Assembly (NCBI GenBank): GCA_947628085.1
Contig: CANQYM010000003.1
Location: 62,001-126,000, forward strand
DNA: 64,000 nt
DNA from: an uncultured Clostridia bacterium
GTDB taxonomy: Bacteria; Bacillota; Clostridia; TANB77; CAG-508
Direction of reading: 5' to 3'
Part shown: piece after piece, positions 9,569 to 18,916 of the stretch
How positions within the stretch are numbered: position 1 is the first letter of the stretch
How the letters are laid out: each line of letters begins with the position of its first letter
Translations under genes and position numbers: made by a program
The notes under the pieces: model-generated
The model's database searches: none
Told to the model about the DNA's origin: nothing
The model's input: the letters and a program-made list of their open reading frames with translations, nothing else

Positions 9569-9581
9569 AAGTTTTTCACCT

Positions 9582-10475
9582 TTATTTTATTTCTTTAAGT
9601 AAATTTTCTAAATCTTCTTTTGAAAAATGATATTTTTTATTGCAGAAATGACATACCACATCTGCCATTCCATCTTCCTTGATTAATTTGCTTAATTCTT
9701 CTTTTCCTATTGAAATAAGCCCTCTTTCAAATCTTTCTTTTGTACAATCGCATTCATATTTTAGGCTTAACTCTTGTGCTAAAATTAGTACATTTTCATC
9801 ACCTGTAACAGTTCTTGCTATTTCTTCTAGGCTCATATTTTCTTCAATCATTTTACTAATACTTGGTGATTTTTCTAATGCTTTTTCTATGTTTACTATA
9901 TCTTCTTCGGTTGCATCTGGCATTAGTTGAATCATATATCCGCCAGCAGATTTCACACCATTTTTATTTACTAGAACACCCAAAGCAATTACTGTTGGTT
10001 TTTGTTTTGATTTTGCAAAATATTCTGTAAAATCTTCTGCGATTTCTCCTGAAACTAGTGGTACAAGACCTGTATAGTTTGAATCGGTTGTTTCGTTTTT
10101 ATTTAAGATATTTAAAAATCCATTTGTTCCAACAGCACCGCCAACATCTATTTTTCCATTAGATTTTAAAGGTAACTCTATATGAGGATTATCTATTGAA
10201 ACTTTTATTTTAGTAGTTTCTGCCTCTCTTTTAACTGCTGAAATTAATGTTCCTACAGGACCTTTTCCATTTAATTGAATGCTTAAGAAATCATCACTTT
10301 CTTTTATTTCAGTAAAGCCCATCATTCCAGAAATTGTAGAAAATCTTCCTAAAACTGCTGTTGTAGTTGGTGTTAAATCATGAATATTTCTAATTTCTTC
10401 TACTAATTCTGTTGTATTTGCGCAAATTAAACTTACTCTTCCTTCGTATGCTAAAAATTTTGCAATTCTATCCAT
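9582..10475 (-). CDS. hslO: Redox-regulated chaperone Hsp33
   Basis: 297 residues, the normal length. The C-terminal redox switch is visible as CDC at about 242-244 and CHFC at about 275-278, the four zinc-binding cysteines that form disulfides under oxidative stress and unfold the linker to activate the holdase. The N-terminal domain carries the family's VLGRFSTISGMMGF helix region. GGAGA precedes the ATG. It is cytoplasmic and forms an operon with dgt. Confidence 0.93.
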   Translation of the reverse strand: MDRIAKFLAYEGRVSLICANTTELVEEIRNIHDLTPTTTAVLGRFSTISGMMGFTEIKESDDFLSIQLNGKGPVGTLISAVKREAETTKIKVSIDNPHIELPLKSNGKIDVGGAVGTNGFLNILNKNETTDSNYTGLVPLVSGEIAEDFTEYFAKSKQKPTVIALGVLVNKNGVKSAGGYMIQLMPDATEEDIVNIEKALEKSPSISKMIEENMSLEEIARTVTGDENVLILAQELSLKYECDCTKERFERGLISIGKEELSKLIKEDGMADVVCHFCNKKYHFSKEDLENLLKEIK

Positions 10476-10483
10476 TCTATCTC

Positions 10484-10786
10484 CTATTTATTAAAAGCTT
10501 TTATAACATCTTTATATGTAGACATTAATAATTCATATTTCATTGCTTCTGGTAAATCTTCATTATACATGGCATTTGAAATTGGAATTGTATATTGATT
10601 ATATTTAGGCATAAAAAATCTTGTTTTAACTATGTAATCTATTAAGCAATCATCTTCTTTAACTTCTATTTCATTTCTCTCTAAAAAGTTTTTTAACATT
10701 TCTGTGTATTCGTCATGAAAGTAATTAAAAACCTTTGTATATTCTTTATTTTTCGCTAGTTCCTTCATTTTTTCTTCGATTAGCAC
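10484..10786 (-). CDS. Uncharacterised 100-residue protein
   Basis: The start is GTG at 10786 with GAGGGG upstream. The protein is soluble and helical with many charged residues and has no membrane segment or cysteine pair. I recognise no domain. It is the first gene of the run that leads into hslO (8-base gap), so it may share regulation with that chaperone. Confidence 0.65.
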   Translation of the reverse strand: MLIEEKMKELAKNKEYTKVFNYFHDEYTEMLKNFLERNEIEVKEDDCLIDYIVKTRFFMPKYNQYTIPISNAMYNEDLPEAMKYELLMSTYKDVIKAFNK

Positions 10787-10935
10787 GTTTATTACCCCTC
10801 TACATAGTAATTTTCAATTAAATTCTATACCAAAATGCTAAATTATACAAGCTTTTTATATTTAAGTTTTAGGAATTTCTTTCAAAGGTAAATATTTTCA
10901 TCTTTTAAAAAAATATTTATTTTTTAACTTTAAGC

Positions 10936-11094
10936 ATTTATTCCTATTTTAATAATACATTTATTCGTGCCTTGGTGTCGCAATCTTCTTTTTTTAATAA
11001 AATAAAATGAAGATTGCTCCAATCGCACTTCGCTTTCGCTTCGTTTGGTCGCTTACGCGGCACTTCAAAATGTATTATTAAAATAAGAATAAAT
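10936..11094. repeat. Fold-back repeat, type 1, copy 3
   Basis: Arms 10936-10962 and 11068-11094 (27 bases, one mismatch) enclose the conserved core (10966-11064). Here the basal stem reads GTGCC/GGCAC instead of GTGAC/GTCAC, a compensated base-pair change relative to copies 1 and 2. It lies between divergent genes. Confidence 0.85.
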
Positions 11095-11176
11095 TTGAAT
11101 TTAAAATAAAAAATGTAACCTTTTTTATTTTAAAACATAATATAAATCATAAATTATTTTAAGAAAGGAATTTTTT

Positions 11177-12451
11177 ATGAATACATTAAGATTAAACTCT
11201 AGAGGACCTGATGTAGAATTATTGCAAAGCACTTTACAAAAATTAGGATTTTACAGTGGTGCTATTGATGGAATTTTTGGTTTTCGAACTTTTACTGCTG
11301 TTCAAAATTTTCAAAAAGCTTTTGGATTATCAGTAGATGGAATAGTTGGCACAAATACTTGGAATGCACTAATGCCATACATTAATGGAGACGCTACATA
11401 TACTGTTAAAGAAGGAGACACACTAGATAAAATTGCTAAAAAATATTCTACAACTGTAGATGCAATTATTTATGCAAATCCACAAATTGATGCTAATAAA
11501 TTGCAAATTGGTGAAGAACTTATTGTTCCATTTGGAAATGTTGTTCCAACAAACATTAGCTATACATCTCAAATTCTAAATATGAATATTTCTGCACTTA
11601 AAACTATTTATCCTTTTTTAGATGTTACAGCAATTGGAACTTCTGTGCTTGGAAGAAGAATTCAATGCGTTAAATTTGGAAATGGTAAAAGAGAAGTTTT
11701 ATATTGTGCTTCTACTCATGCGAATGAATGGATTACAACCCCTCTTCTAATGAAATTTTTGGAAAATTTATCTAAAAGCTATGTAAATAATTTAAACATT
11801 TTTGGAGTAAATGCTCGCAAACTTTATGATAATGTTTCTTTATATATAGTTCCAATGGTAAATCCTGATGGTGTAGATTTAGTAACTGGTTTACTTTCAG
11901 AAAGCTCTTGGGCATATGCAAATGCAAAACGAATTTCTTCTAATTTTCCAGACATTCCATTTCCAAGTGGATGGAAAGCAAATATTGAAGGTATCGATTT
12001 AAACTTACAATTTCCCGCTGGTTGGAATGAAGCTCGAGAAATAAAATATTCTCAAGGATTTAACAAACCTTCTCCTCGCGATTTTGTTGGATTTGGTCCT
12101 TTAACTGCTCCCGAATCTGTAAGTTTATATAATTTCACATTAAGACATAATTTTGATTTAATGATAACTTATCACACACAAGGACGTGTAATTTACTATA
12201 AATATCAAGAGCAAATTCCACCAGGTTCTAGCGAAATCGCTAAACAGTTTGCAAAACTTTCTGGATATTCTTTAGAAGATGTTCCTGAAGATTCAGGTTT
12301 TGCTGGATTTAGAGATTGGTTCATTCTTTACTATAATAAGCCTGGATTTACTATTGAAGTTGGAGCTGGCGAAAATCCTATTCCTGTTTCACAATTTGCC
12401 GGAATTTATCGAGAAAATTTAGGAATTCTAGTAAGTGGAATGATTCAGTAG
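11177..12451 (+). CDS. Gamma-D-glutamyl-diamino acid endopeptidase (M14) with peptidoglycan-binding and LysM domains
   Basis: 424 residues in three modules: a PG_binding_1 domain (about 1-68; SRGPDVELLQ, GIFGFRT), a LysM domain (about 74-118; YTVKEGDTLDKIAKKY) and an M14 zinc carboxypeptidase domain (about 125-424). Zinc ligands H181 and E184 (HANEW) and H333 (TYHTQG) and catalytic E394 (TIEVGAGE) are present. The architecture matches the spore-associated or cytoplasmic endopeptidase I of bacilli, which cuts gamma-D-Glu-diaminopimelate bonds in murein peptides. No signal peptide is visible, which also fits that enzyme. GAAAGGAA precedes the ATG. Activity is inferred. Confidence 0.88.
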   Translation: MNTLRLNSRGPDVELLQSTLQKLGFYSGAIDGIFGFRTFTAVQNFQKAFGLSVDGIVGTNTWNALMPYINGDATYTVKEGDTLDKIAKKYSTTVDAIIYANPQIDANKLQIGEELIVPFGNVVPTNISYTSQILNMNISALKTIYPFLDVTAIGTSVLGRRIQCVKFGNGKREVLYCASTHANEWITTPLLMKFLENLSKSYVNNLNIFGVNARKLYDNVSLYIVPMVNPDGVDLVTGLLSESSWAYANAKRISSNFPDIPFPSGWKANIEGIDLNLQFPAGWNEAREIKYSQGFNKPSPRDFVGFGPLTAPESVSLYNFTLRHNFDLMITYHTQGRVIYYKYQEQIPPGSSEIAKQFAKLSGYSLEDVPEDSGFAGFRDWFILYYNKPGFTIEVGAGENPIPVSQFAGIYRENLGILVSGMIQ

Positions 12452-12460
12452 TAATATATA

Positions 12461-12503
12461 AAAAAGCAATTAATGAAATATATTATTCATTAATTGCTTT
12501 TAT
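12461..12503. terminator. Bidirectional terminator
   Basis: AAAGCAATTAATGAA pairs with TTCATTAATTGCTTT (15 bp) around a short A/T loop, with A and T tracts on either side, between converging genes. Confidence 0.85.
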
Positions 12504-12505
12504 TT

Positions 12506-12964
12506 TTATTTAAACTTAAAAAAGCTCATTATCTTCTGTATTATTCTCTTAAATAGATTATTTTCGCTATACTCAATAAGTGATGTATTTTCTTCTACTT
12601 CTTGTGATACAGTTTCCTCTTGTAATTTTTGATTTTTAAATAGATTATCTGGATTATATTTCTTTCTTAATTCTGTTTCTCTTTTTTTATCATTTTCAGT
12701 ATATACTGCTATCAATTCTTTTTTTTCTTTTTCATCCTTACACCAATAGTTAAGATTTAGCATTGCTAAAATTGAATAGGTTTTTCTCTGTAAATTCTGC
12801 TTGTCTAATGATATTTTAGGATTTATATTAGGTTCATATCCCTGCAATCTTTTTTTCTTAAATAATTCTCTCATCTTTAAAGGAATTTTTTCAACATAAA
12901 TATTTTCCATATATGATAATATAACATCTATTTCAGCATATGCTTTTAATAATTCATTTTCCAT
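12506..12964 (-). CDS. Uncharacterised charged protein
   Basis: 152 residues from the ATG at 12964. I prefer this start to the one at 13006 because GGAGG lies five bases upstream and it removes an overlap with the preceding gene. The protein is Lys/Glu-rich and helical and ends in a short hydrophobic-basic tail (IMSFFKFK). No family recognised. It is the third gene of a three-gene unknown operon (15374 down to 12506). Confidence 0.65.
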   Translation of the reverse strand: MENELLKAYAEIDVILSYMENIYVEKIPLKMRELFKKKRLQGYEPNINPKISLDKQNLQRKTYSILAMLNLNYWCKDEKEKKELIAVYTENDKKRETELRKKYNPDNLFKNQKLQEETVSQEVEENTSLIEYSENNLFKRIIQKIMSFFKFK

Positions 12965-12998
12965 AGCATCCTCCAATTTTTCTTTAAATATTAGGACA

Positions 12999-14618
12999 TT
13001 ATTCATTACTCAATTCATTATCTATGTCTCTATCCTGTTCAAATGATCTTCTAATTTCTCGTGTTGTTTGGTTAATTTCATTAATTCCTATTCCTTTTCT
13101 TGCTACAGCTTTTCCTATCTGTGTTGGACTCATATTGTCAGAAAAACTAACTAAATCTTCTTCTGCTACTCTTGTTTTATCTTGCTCATCCATTCCTAAA
13201 ATTGGAAATATTTGTTTAGCATTTGAAAACTCTTTTAATTCTGCTCCTAATAGACTAAAATGTACAATTTGTTCTTCTGTAAGTTGTCCATTTTTATGCA
13301 TTTCTTTCATTTTAGAATACTCTGATATTTTTGCTTCTGCATTTTGTGAAATCTCTCCGAAATATTGTTTAAAATAATCATAAACTATCATTTTAATCTG
13401 TTCATAAGTTTGATTTGGAATATTGCCATTGTCTATTAATTCCATATTTCTTATATCAACTGCTATATTGTTACTTTCTACATTAGGTATAATACTTTTT
13501 AAATCTATTTTTGTATTGTGTTTTCCAAATAATTCTGGATTTAAATCGGCATATATATTTCGTTTCGTTTGAAAAACTTGTCTTAATATATTTGCTTGCT
13601 CTTCTGGAATTATTCCTTTGTTTAATAATCCATATAAAATCGCATACATTTTTGAATCATTTCGTTTTCCTTCGTTTTGTCTTTCTTTTGTCTCCTCTAA
13701 ACGCTTTCTTTCCGCTTCTTTTGCTTCTCTTTCAGCTCGTGCTTTTTCTGCTCTCTCTGCCTGTAACTTTCTAGTTTCTTCTCTCGCTGTTTCCTCAGAT
13801 TTAACGTGATCAGCTATAGTATTTTCTAATCTAATTATTTCATTTTCTGGAGATTCTTTTTCCAATTTACTTTCTTCTGACTTTCTTTGAGGAATAAAAT
13901 TTGTTTCTAATACTTGATTTAAAACATCTATATCTATACCTTGTTCTATAATTGCATTTCTATATTTATCTATAATATTGCCAAATCTTTTATCAACTGC
14001 TTCTTTTACTTCTGGATAGCATTTATGATATGTACTTAGATTAAGAATTACAGCAAGTTGCTCGAAAATAGTTGTTGACAAGTCTGTTTTTCTATTCGAT
14101 AATTCTAAATCTATAAAAGTTATGCCTTTACCTTGTTCATAAATGAAGTTGCCAGATTTAGATGGGTCTATTCCTATTCCAGTATTTTGAATTTCTAACC
14201 ATCCTTTTACAAAATTACTAAAGAATTCTTGACCTTCTTGAGAAATTGAATCGATTTGTCTTAAATAATCTAATTGGTATTTTTTTCCCTCTTCGTCCCA
14301 GTTTGTTCTATCTAATAATGGTTTGCCTATTGCTCTTTGTTGTAGTACATAACCATCTGCAACAAGTGCATTGTTATCTGAATTCCAATTTCGAGTACCT
14401 TGTGAAAGTATTTTATAATCTAATGTTCTAGCTACTTTAACTCCTTTGCTCTCAAGTCTCTCACCTATTTGAATTATTTCATCTATTTCTTTTACCAAGA
14501 ATTTTTGTCTTAATAGTGCATAATCATCAATCAAATAACATTGTTTATTACCTCCGTGTGCACTTGTTTCTTGTTGTTCTGCCATTTGTATAATATCATC
14601 TATAATTTTTTCACTCAT
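12999..14618 (-). CDS. Unknown protein with kinase-like N-terminal domain and long coiled coil
   Basis: 539 residues. The first 200 or so show the order of a protein-kinase/aminoglycoside-phosphotransferase-like fold: a strand pair near 22-45 (QCYLIDDYALLRQKFL), a hinge-like GYVLQQRAIGKPL and a late GNFIYEQ...ITFIDLEL segment where a metal-binding Asp would fall. No canonical HxD or DFG is evident, so catalysis is uncertain. Residues of about 245-320 form an Ala/Glu/Arg/Lys-rich coiled coil. The C-terminal 200 residues are helical and unassigned. AGGGG precedes the ATG. It is the middle gene of an unknown operon. Confidence 0.65.
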   Translation of the reverse strand: MSEKIIDDIIQMAEQQETSAHGGNKQCYLIDDYALLRQKFLVKEIDEIIQIGERLESKGVKVARTLDYKILSQGTRNWNSDNNALVADGYVLQQRAIGKPLLDRTNWDEEGKKYQLDYLRQIDSISQEGQEFFSNFVKGWLEIQNTGIGIDPSKSGNFIYEQGKGITFIDLELSNRKTDLSTTIFEQLAVILNLSTYHKCYPEVKEAVDKRFGNIIDKYRNAIIEQGIDIDVLNQVLETNFIPQRKSEESKLEKESPENEIIRLENTIADHVKSEETAREETRKLQAERAEKARAEREAKEAERKRLEETKERQNEGKRNDSKMYAILYGLLNKGIIPEEQANILRQVFQTKRNIYADLNPELFGKHNTKIDLKSIIPNVESNNIAVDIRNMELIDNGNIPNQTYEQIKMIVYDYFKQYFGEISQNAEAKISEYSKMKEMHKNGQLTEEQIVHFSLLGAELKEFSNAKQIFPILGMDEQDKTRVAEEDLVSFSDNMSPTQIGKAVARKGIGINEINQTTREIRRSFEQDRDIDNELSNE

Positions 14619-14663
14619 ATATATACCCCTACTTTTGTTTATATATTTTATTCATTAATTTTT

Positions 14664-15374
14664 TTACTTTACTTTATATTCTCCATTCTGATATATAAAT
14701 AAATCTCCTTTTTTAGCATTTTGATATAATTCATTTGGAAATTTTGTTTCTTCAATTTCTTCTGATTTGCTATTTTCTTTTTTATCTAAATCATGTAACA
14801 ATATTCTCCCATCATATTTTTCATCTACTTCATAAGTATGTCCTTCAATTCTCTTACTATCTAAATATTCATTTTGCTCTTCTATTTTATCATGTATCAT
14901 TTCATTTATTTCTGTTCCAACATTTTTTGTGTCTTCAGAGTCTAATATAAACTCTAAACTTTCTTTTCTTAACACACTTCCTAAAGTAGCTCCTTCTGGA
15001 AGTTCTTCTTTTGATTTTGTAATCACTTCATTACTTTTTCCGCTTTCACAAGCACATAAATTAAAGCAATTACTATCCTTTGAATTTATAGAATAAATAT
15101 AATACATTTCGCCTTTATTTTTAGTATTTTCACTATATTTCTGCAGAATCTGATTTCTTTCAATTAGCATTTTATCTCTATATTTAGAAATTATTTTTTC
15201 TCCATAAAGTGTTAAATCTCCTAAATGTATATCATTAAAGCTAAAATCAACATTAGTTGTATTTTTGTTTGTAATAGAATTTTCTAAATAATTTGATAAT
15301 TCTTTTATAAAATTTTGCACAAAATTATTCTCCTTTAAATTATTAAATAGCTCATTTGCTAAGTCTAAATTCAA
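14664..15374 (-). CDS. Uncharacterised 236-residue protein
   Basis: The start is a TTG at 15374 with AAGGAG upstream. It is acidic and soluble, with no signal peptide. A central YIYSINSKDSNCFNLCACESGK segment carries three close cysteines, and the C-terminus (GDLFIYQNGEYKVK) reads like a small beta-hairpin. It is the first gene of the three-gene unknown operon. I recognise no family. Confidence 0.6.
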   Translation of the reverse strand: MNLDLANELFNNLKENNFVQNFIKELSNYLENSITNKNTTNVDFSFNDIHLGDLTLYGEKIISKYRDKMLIERNQILQKYSENTKNKGEMYYIYSINSKDSNCFNLCACESGKSNEVITKSKEELPEGATLGSVLRKESLEFILDSEDTKNVGTEINEMIHDKIEEQNEYLDSKRIEGHTYEVDEKYDGRILLHDLDKKENSKSEEIEETKFPNELYQNAKKGDLFIYQNGEYKVK

Positions 15375-15506
15375 TATATAATCACTCCTTCGTTTTTTTG
15401 TTTTTATAATGGAAATATACTATTTGATTTAATAGTATTAGAAAATAAATTTGGGAGTAATTATATATTGTTTTTTGTAGATTTACAATATTTTTTTATA
15501 TTTTTC

Positions 15507-16268
15507 TTAATTTTCTTCAAAGCTTTCTCCTGTAGCATAGTCAATAGTTATTCCTGGCTGAACATTATAGCAATAAATATTAAAGCAAATTCCTGCTCCT
15601 GAATCTTCAACTGACCATGCTTCCATTTCCACTCCGCTTGCTAAAAGATTGTTATCTTCAAAAACAGGTGTTACTCTATATAAAACATGATTGTTTTCAT
15701 TTTTGTCTATATAATCAGCTACTTTATTTTCAAATGGTAGCATTCCCTCTGTGTTTAAATATCTTGTTCCAGTTATTAAATTGTTTTCATTTGCATTTTC
15801 TCCTGCAAGTTGCCAACCAATTAAATGGCAACGATTATATAAGTATTTATCTTTTATTAAATCATCATATCTTTTTTGCACCCATCCTGTTGGCTTAACT
15901 CCACCAATTTCTCCTCTTTCTTCATCTTCTGGAGGCATGATTTCCTTGCAAATGTTAGCATAAGCTACACCGCATCTTCCTAAAATATCAAATTCACTAT
16001 ACTTTTCAAATGGCTCTACTGTATAATCTTCTTCAGTAAAATATGGAATATTATTATTAATTTGAACATATGGTTCTTCTCCTGTATATTCCGGAATTGT
16101 AGATAAATCAAATATAATATTTTGATTATTCACAGCATAATTATCTTCTAAATTAGTAGGTTCATTTTTTTGATTTATATATCCATAAATTGAAACACAA
16201 ATTAATATAATTACTGCCAAAATATATTGCCAAATATTTAGTTTTTGATATTTCTTTTTTCTTCCCAT
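15507..16268 (-). CDS. Membrane-anchored DNA/RNA non-specific endonuclease (EndA/NucA-like)
   Basis: 253 residues. A basic N-terminus and a membrane segment at about 13-30 act as a signal anchor. The catalytic motif NRCHLIGWQL has the general-base His at about 148, followed by ANENNLITGTRYLN with the metal-binding Asn, then HVLYRVTPVF and NVQPGI typical of the beta-beta-alpha metal nuclease family that includes the pneumococcal DNA-entry nuclease. The active domain would face outside. Roles in DNA uptake or nutrient scavenging are possible; no competence genes are nearby. It is a single-gene unit with AGAGGT upstream. Confidence 0.87.
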   Translation of the reverse strand: MGRKKKYQKLNIWQYILAVIILICVSIYGYINQKNEPTNLEDNYAVNNQNIIFDLSTIPEYTGEEPYVQINNNIPYFTEEDYTVEPFEKYSEFDILGRCGVAYANICKEIMPPEDEERGEIGGVKPTGWVQKRYDDLIKDKYLYNRCHLIGWQLAGENANENNLITGTRYLNTEGMLPFENKVADYIDKNENNHVLYRVTPVFEDNNLLASGVEMEAWSVEDSGAGICFNIYCYNVQPGITIDYATGESFEEN

Positions 16269-16304
16269 AACATTTTACCTCTTTAGTAATCTTAACACTA
16301 AAAG

Positions 16305-16339
16305 CAAAAAAAGTGAACAAATAAATTGTTCACTTTTTT
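16305..16339 (-). terminator. Terminator of the ECF operon
   Basis: AAAAAAGTGAACAA pairs with TTGTTCACTTTTTT directly after the stop of the gene ending at 16356. Confidence 0.85.
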
Positions 16340-16355
16340 GATTTCAAACAGAATT

Positions 16356-17033
16356 TTATTTTCTTAAATTTTTAATATATACTGCAAAACATACTACTAT
16401 CATTAGTGCGCAGAATATAGATATTGCTAAGCTTGTATTTTCAACTATTTTATTTTCTGCTTTATATTCTTTAGCGCTAACTTCTTGCACTCTTGTTTGG
16501 GTTTCTGTTTCTTTTTCATCTTCATATTCGTATGAAAAATATTCATCGAAATTCATATTTTCTATGTCTATTCCCATATCGTTCATTCTTTTCACATATT
16601 CTTCATAGCCATCTGGAACATCGCTCATATATGTAATTTTGTAGTCTTCTCCTTCTATTTGAGTCATTTTTACATAATACATCATTCTATATTTAGCAGG
16701 TATTTGTGGAAATTCAACCTTTTCAAAGTTTTTCCAGTATTCGCTTTCAGGATTTACTGGAGTTACCAATGCACCTATATGAATATAAATTTCATCTCCT
16801 AATTCAAATGTTTTAGTATTACAAGGTCCATAACTATCTATTTGAAAATCTTCTGTTATTCTTTCATCTTCACTTACTGTATCTAAAGTTTGCTCTTTTA
16901 ACCAATTTTCAAAAACTTTATTTGAAATGTTATATTCATAGTCTATAAATTTAGCATAATTCTCTATTGGAAATAAGATAGTAAATAATATTATGCTAAA
17001 TATTAAAATTATATTTTTAAAATTTATTTTCAT
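16356..17033 (-). CDS. Secreted, C-terminally membrane-anchored protein of an ECF operon
   Basis: 225 residues with a signal peptide (about 1-27, hydrophobic IILIFSIILFTILF then YAKF) and a C-terminal membrane helix (about 203-221) followed by a basic tail, so most of the protein lies outside. The exposed part is acidic, with a Glu-rich stretch before the anchor. No family recognised. It lies 29 bases after the DUF4179-like anti-sigma gene and is probably a target or co-sensor of that sigma module. Confidence 0.7.
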   Translation of the reverse strand: MKINFKNIILIFSIILFTILFPIENYAKFIDYEYNISNKVFENWLKEQTLDTVSEDERITEDFQIDSYGPCNTKTFELGDEIYIHIGALVTPVNPESEYWKNFEKVEFPQIPAKYRMMYYVKMTQIEGEDYKITYMSDVPDGYEEYVKRMNDMGIDIENMNFDEYFSYEYEDEKETETQTRVQEVSAKEYKAENKIVENTSLAISIFCALMIVVCFAVYIKNLRK

Positions 17034-17062
17034 ATTTTCTTCTCCTTAATTTAATTATTTTT

Positions 17063-18340
17063 TTATTGCACGCTATCTTTTTCCAATTTTATTTCTGTTT
17101 CTTCTCCTAAATATGTTACATGAAGAGTAAGCTCATCTGTTGCATCTTTTGAAGTTAAGTCGAATGCACAATTTGTATTATAATTTCCATTTTCATCTAT
17201 ACTTCCACCACCATTTGGTATTGGACCCATTGTTAATTCAAATTTGTCGCCATTAGAATTTGTTATATACACTTCTTTATCATAAAGTTTTCTTCTTTCT
17301 TCGCTTAATTTTTGAAATGCTTCTGCTTTATACACTTTTGTAAGCATATAGCCTTCTATTGCAGTATCTGGATTTCCTTTTCTTATTAACTCTGCTATTT
17401 CCCTAGTTCTATCTTTAAGTATTCTAGATTTTAAAGAAAGCTCTACTACAGCTCCAGTGTTATATATTGCAAAACTTCTAACTTTGTGTTTGCTACTGCT
17501 TTCATCTACTTGATGATAAGTTATAGATTCTCTATTATAAAATTTTTCTGGTAAATCTACATTTACTTCCCAATTTCCTTTTACTGTTATTTCTTCATCT
17601 CCATAAACTGTTTCATCTGAATTAGAAATAGCAATTTCTGTAAATTTAAAGTTTAGCTTTTTGCTTTTTGGATAATGATTACTATATTCTACATACATAT
17701 TATAAACTGCTTGAACTGGTGATGTGCCTCTTTCTTTTATGAAATTGTTTAATCCGCTACTGCAAACTTTTTCTTCATTTATTTCTCCGCCGAAAAAGTT
17801 TTTTAAAGCATCTTGATCTATTCCAAATAAAACATTTCCTTCTTCATCGCTTACTATTAAATCTGGAAATCTCATTTCCCAAATATCTTTTGCTGGAATT
17901 TGCTCTAAAATTTTATCAGATAAGTCCACAACTATTGTTGCACTTAAATTAAAATCGTCCATTACAATATCTTGAACTTTTACTTTTGTTTCAGTATCTT
18001 CAATTACAATTCCAGTATCTTCATTAGAAAAAGTTTCTTTTTGAGTTGAATTTGTATATTCAGATTTATTTTCTGCAATATATCCTTCATTCATTGCTGT
18101 TTCAACGCCTTTTCCTAGCCCATAAAAATCATAAATTCTTTGTGATATGTCTTTTGCAAATACAATTCCAGCAGAAAAAACTAAACAAGCAAATCCTGTA
18201 GCTAATGTTTTAAATACTGGAATTTTAAACTTTTTATCTGGTAAATTTGCTACTGTTTTTCTAACAGAAGAATTAAATTCATCTGGAAGCTTAATATCTT
18301 TTTTGAAAATTTTGCGAATTTCATTATCGAATTCGTCCAT
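17063..18340 (-). CDS. Transmembrane anti-sigma factor, DUF4179-like
   Basis: 425 residues: a short cytoplasmic N-terminus (about 1-38; FDNEIRKIFKKDIKLPDEF) able to hold the sigma factor, one membrane helix (about 43-62) and a large extracytoplasmic beta-rich domain. This matches DUF4179-type proteins encoded beside ECF sigma genes. The start overlaps the upstream sigma gene's stop as TAATG, with AGGAGG inside that gene, so translation is coupled. It probably sequesters the sigma factor until an envelope signal arrives. Confidence 0.82.
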   Translation of the reverse strand: MDEFDNEIRKIFKKDIKLPDEFNSSVRKTVANLPDKKFKIPVFKTLATGFACLVFSAGIVFAKDISQRIYDFYGLGKGVETAMNEGYIAENKSEYTNSTQKETFSNEDTGIVIEDTETKVKVQDIVMDDFNLSATIVVDLSDKILEQIPAKDIWEMRFPDLIVSDEEGNVLFGIDQDALKNFFGGEINEEKVCSSGLNNFIKERGTSPVQAVYNMYVEYSNHYPKSKKLNFKFTEIAISNSDETVYGDEEITVKGNWEVNVDLPEKFYNRESITYHQVDESSSKHKVRSFAIYNTGAVVELSLKSRILKDRTREIAELIRKGNPDTAIEGYMLTKVYKAEAFQKLSEERRKLYDKEVYITNSNGDKFELTMGPIPNGGGSIDENGNYNTNCAFDLTSKDATDELTLHVTYLGEETEIKLEKDSVQ

Positions 18341-18849
18341 TAATAAATACCTCCTTTAAAACTATTTCTTATTTTGCTTTTAGCTCTTGAAATTCTAGTT
18401 TTTACTGTATTTTCATTAATTTTAAGCAATTTTGAAATTTCCTTACTAGTGTAATTTTCTAGATAATAGAGTGTGATAATTAATTTTTCATCTTCATTTA
18501 AATTTTTAAGTAAATCGTCAATTTCTAATTTTTCAAATTCTACTGAATTTAAAGAAAATACATCTTCTACTTCATCTAAAGGAATTTTATCTAGCTTTTT
18601 CTTTTTATAAGTGTCATTACATTTATTTACTAAAATTTTGATTATCCATTTTTTAAAATTTTCTGGTTTATCAACATTTTTTATAGATTTATAAGCACAA
18701 ATTATTGTTTCTTGCACAACATCTAAAATATCATCTTCACTGTGCAATCTAGTTTTTGCTATTTTATATAAATCCATTTTTACATAATCAATTAAATTAG
18801 AAAAAGCTTGTTTATCTCCCTTTTTTGCAAGTATAACTGTTTCCTCCAT
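18340..18849 (-). CDS. ECF sigma factor (module 2)
   Basis: 169 residues with sigma-70 region 2 (about 10-75; DILDVVQETIICAYKSI, then FKKWIIKILVNKC) and region 4 (about 115-165; LNEDEKLIITLYYLENYTS then ISKLLKINENTVKTRISRAK). No region 3, so it is of the ECF class. It is coupled to the anti-sigma gene. An ECF-like promoter lies directly upstream (18880-18909), suggesting autoregulation. Confidence 0.92.
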   Translation of the reverse strand: MEETVILAKKGDKQAFSNLIDYVKMDLYKIAKTRLHSEDDILDVVQETIICAYKSIKNVDKPENFKKWIIKILVNKCNDTYKKKKLDKIPLDEVEDVFSLNSVEFEKLEIDDLLKNLNEDEKLIITLYYLENYTSKEISKLLKINENTVKTRISRAKSKIRNSFKGGIY

Positions 18850-18879
18850 TTTTTTCTCCTCTTTTGATTATTACACTTA

Positions 18880-18909
18880 TAAGACTTCAAAATTTTCAAA
18901 AAAGTTTCA
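18880..18909 (-). promoter_or_regulatory. Candidate ECF-type promoter of module 2
   Basis: On the minus strand TGAAACTTTT is followed after about 14 bases by GTCTTATA, resembling the TGAAAC/CGTC-like promoters of bacillar ECF sigma factors. The spacing is slightly long. Confidence 0.4.
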
Positions 18910-18916
18910 TTTAAGC

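Noticed and set aside
12999..13006. Possible third frameshift between the two unknown genes near 13000
   Set aside because: The downstream gene has its own strong Shine-Dalgarno sequence and ATG at 12964, and there is no CGG or shared domain at the junction.
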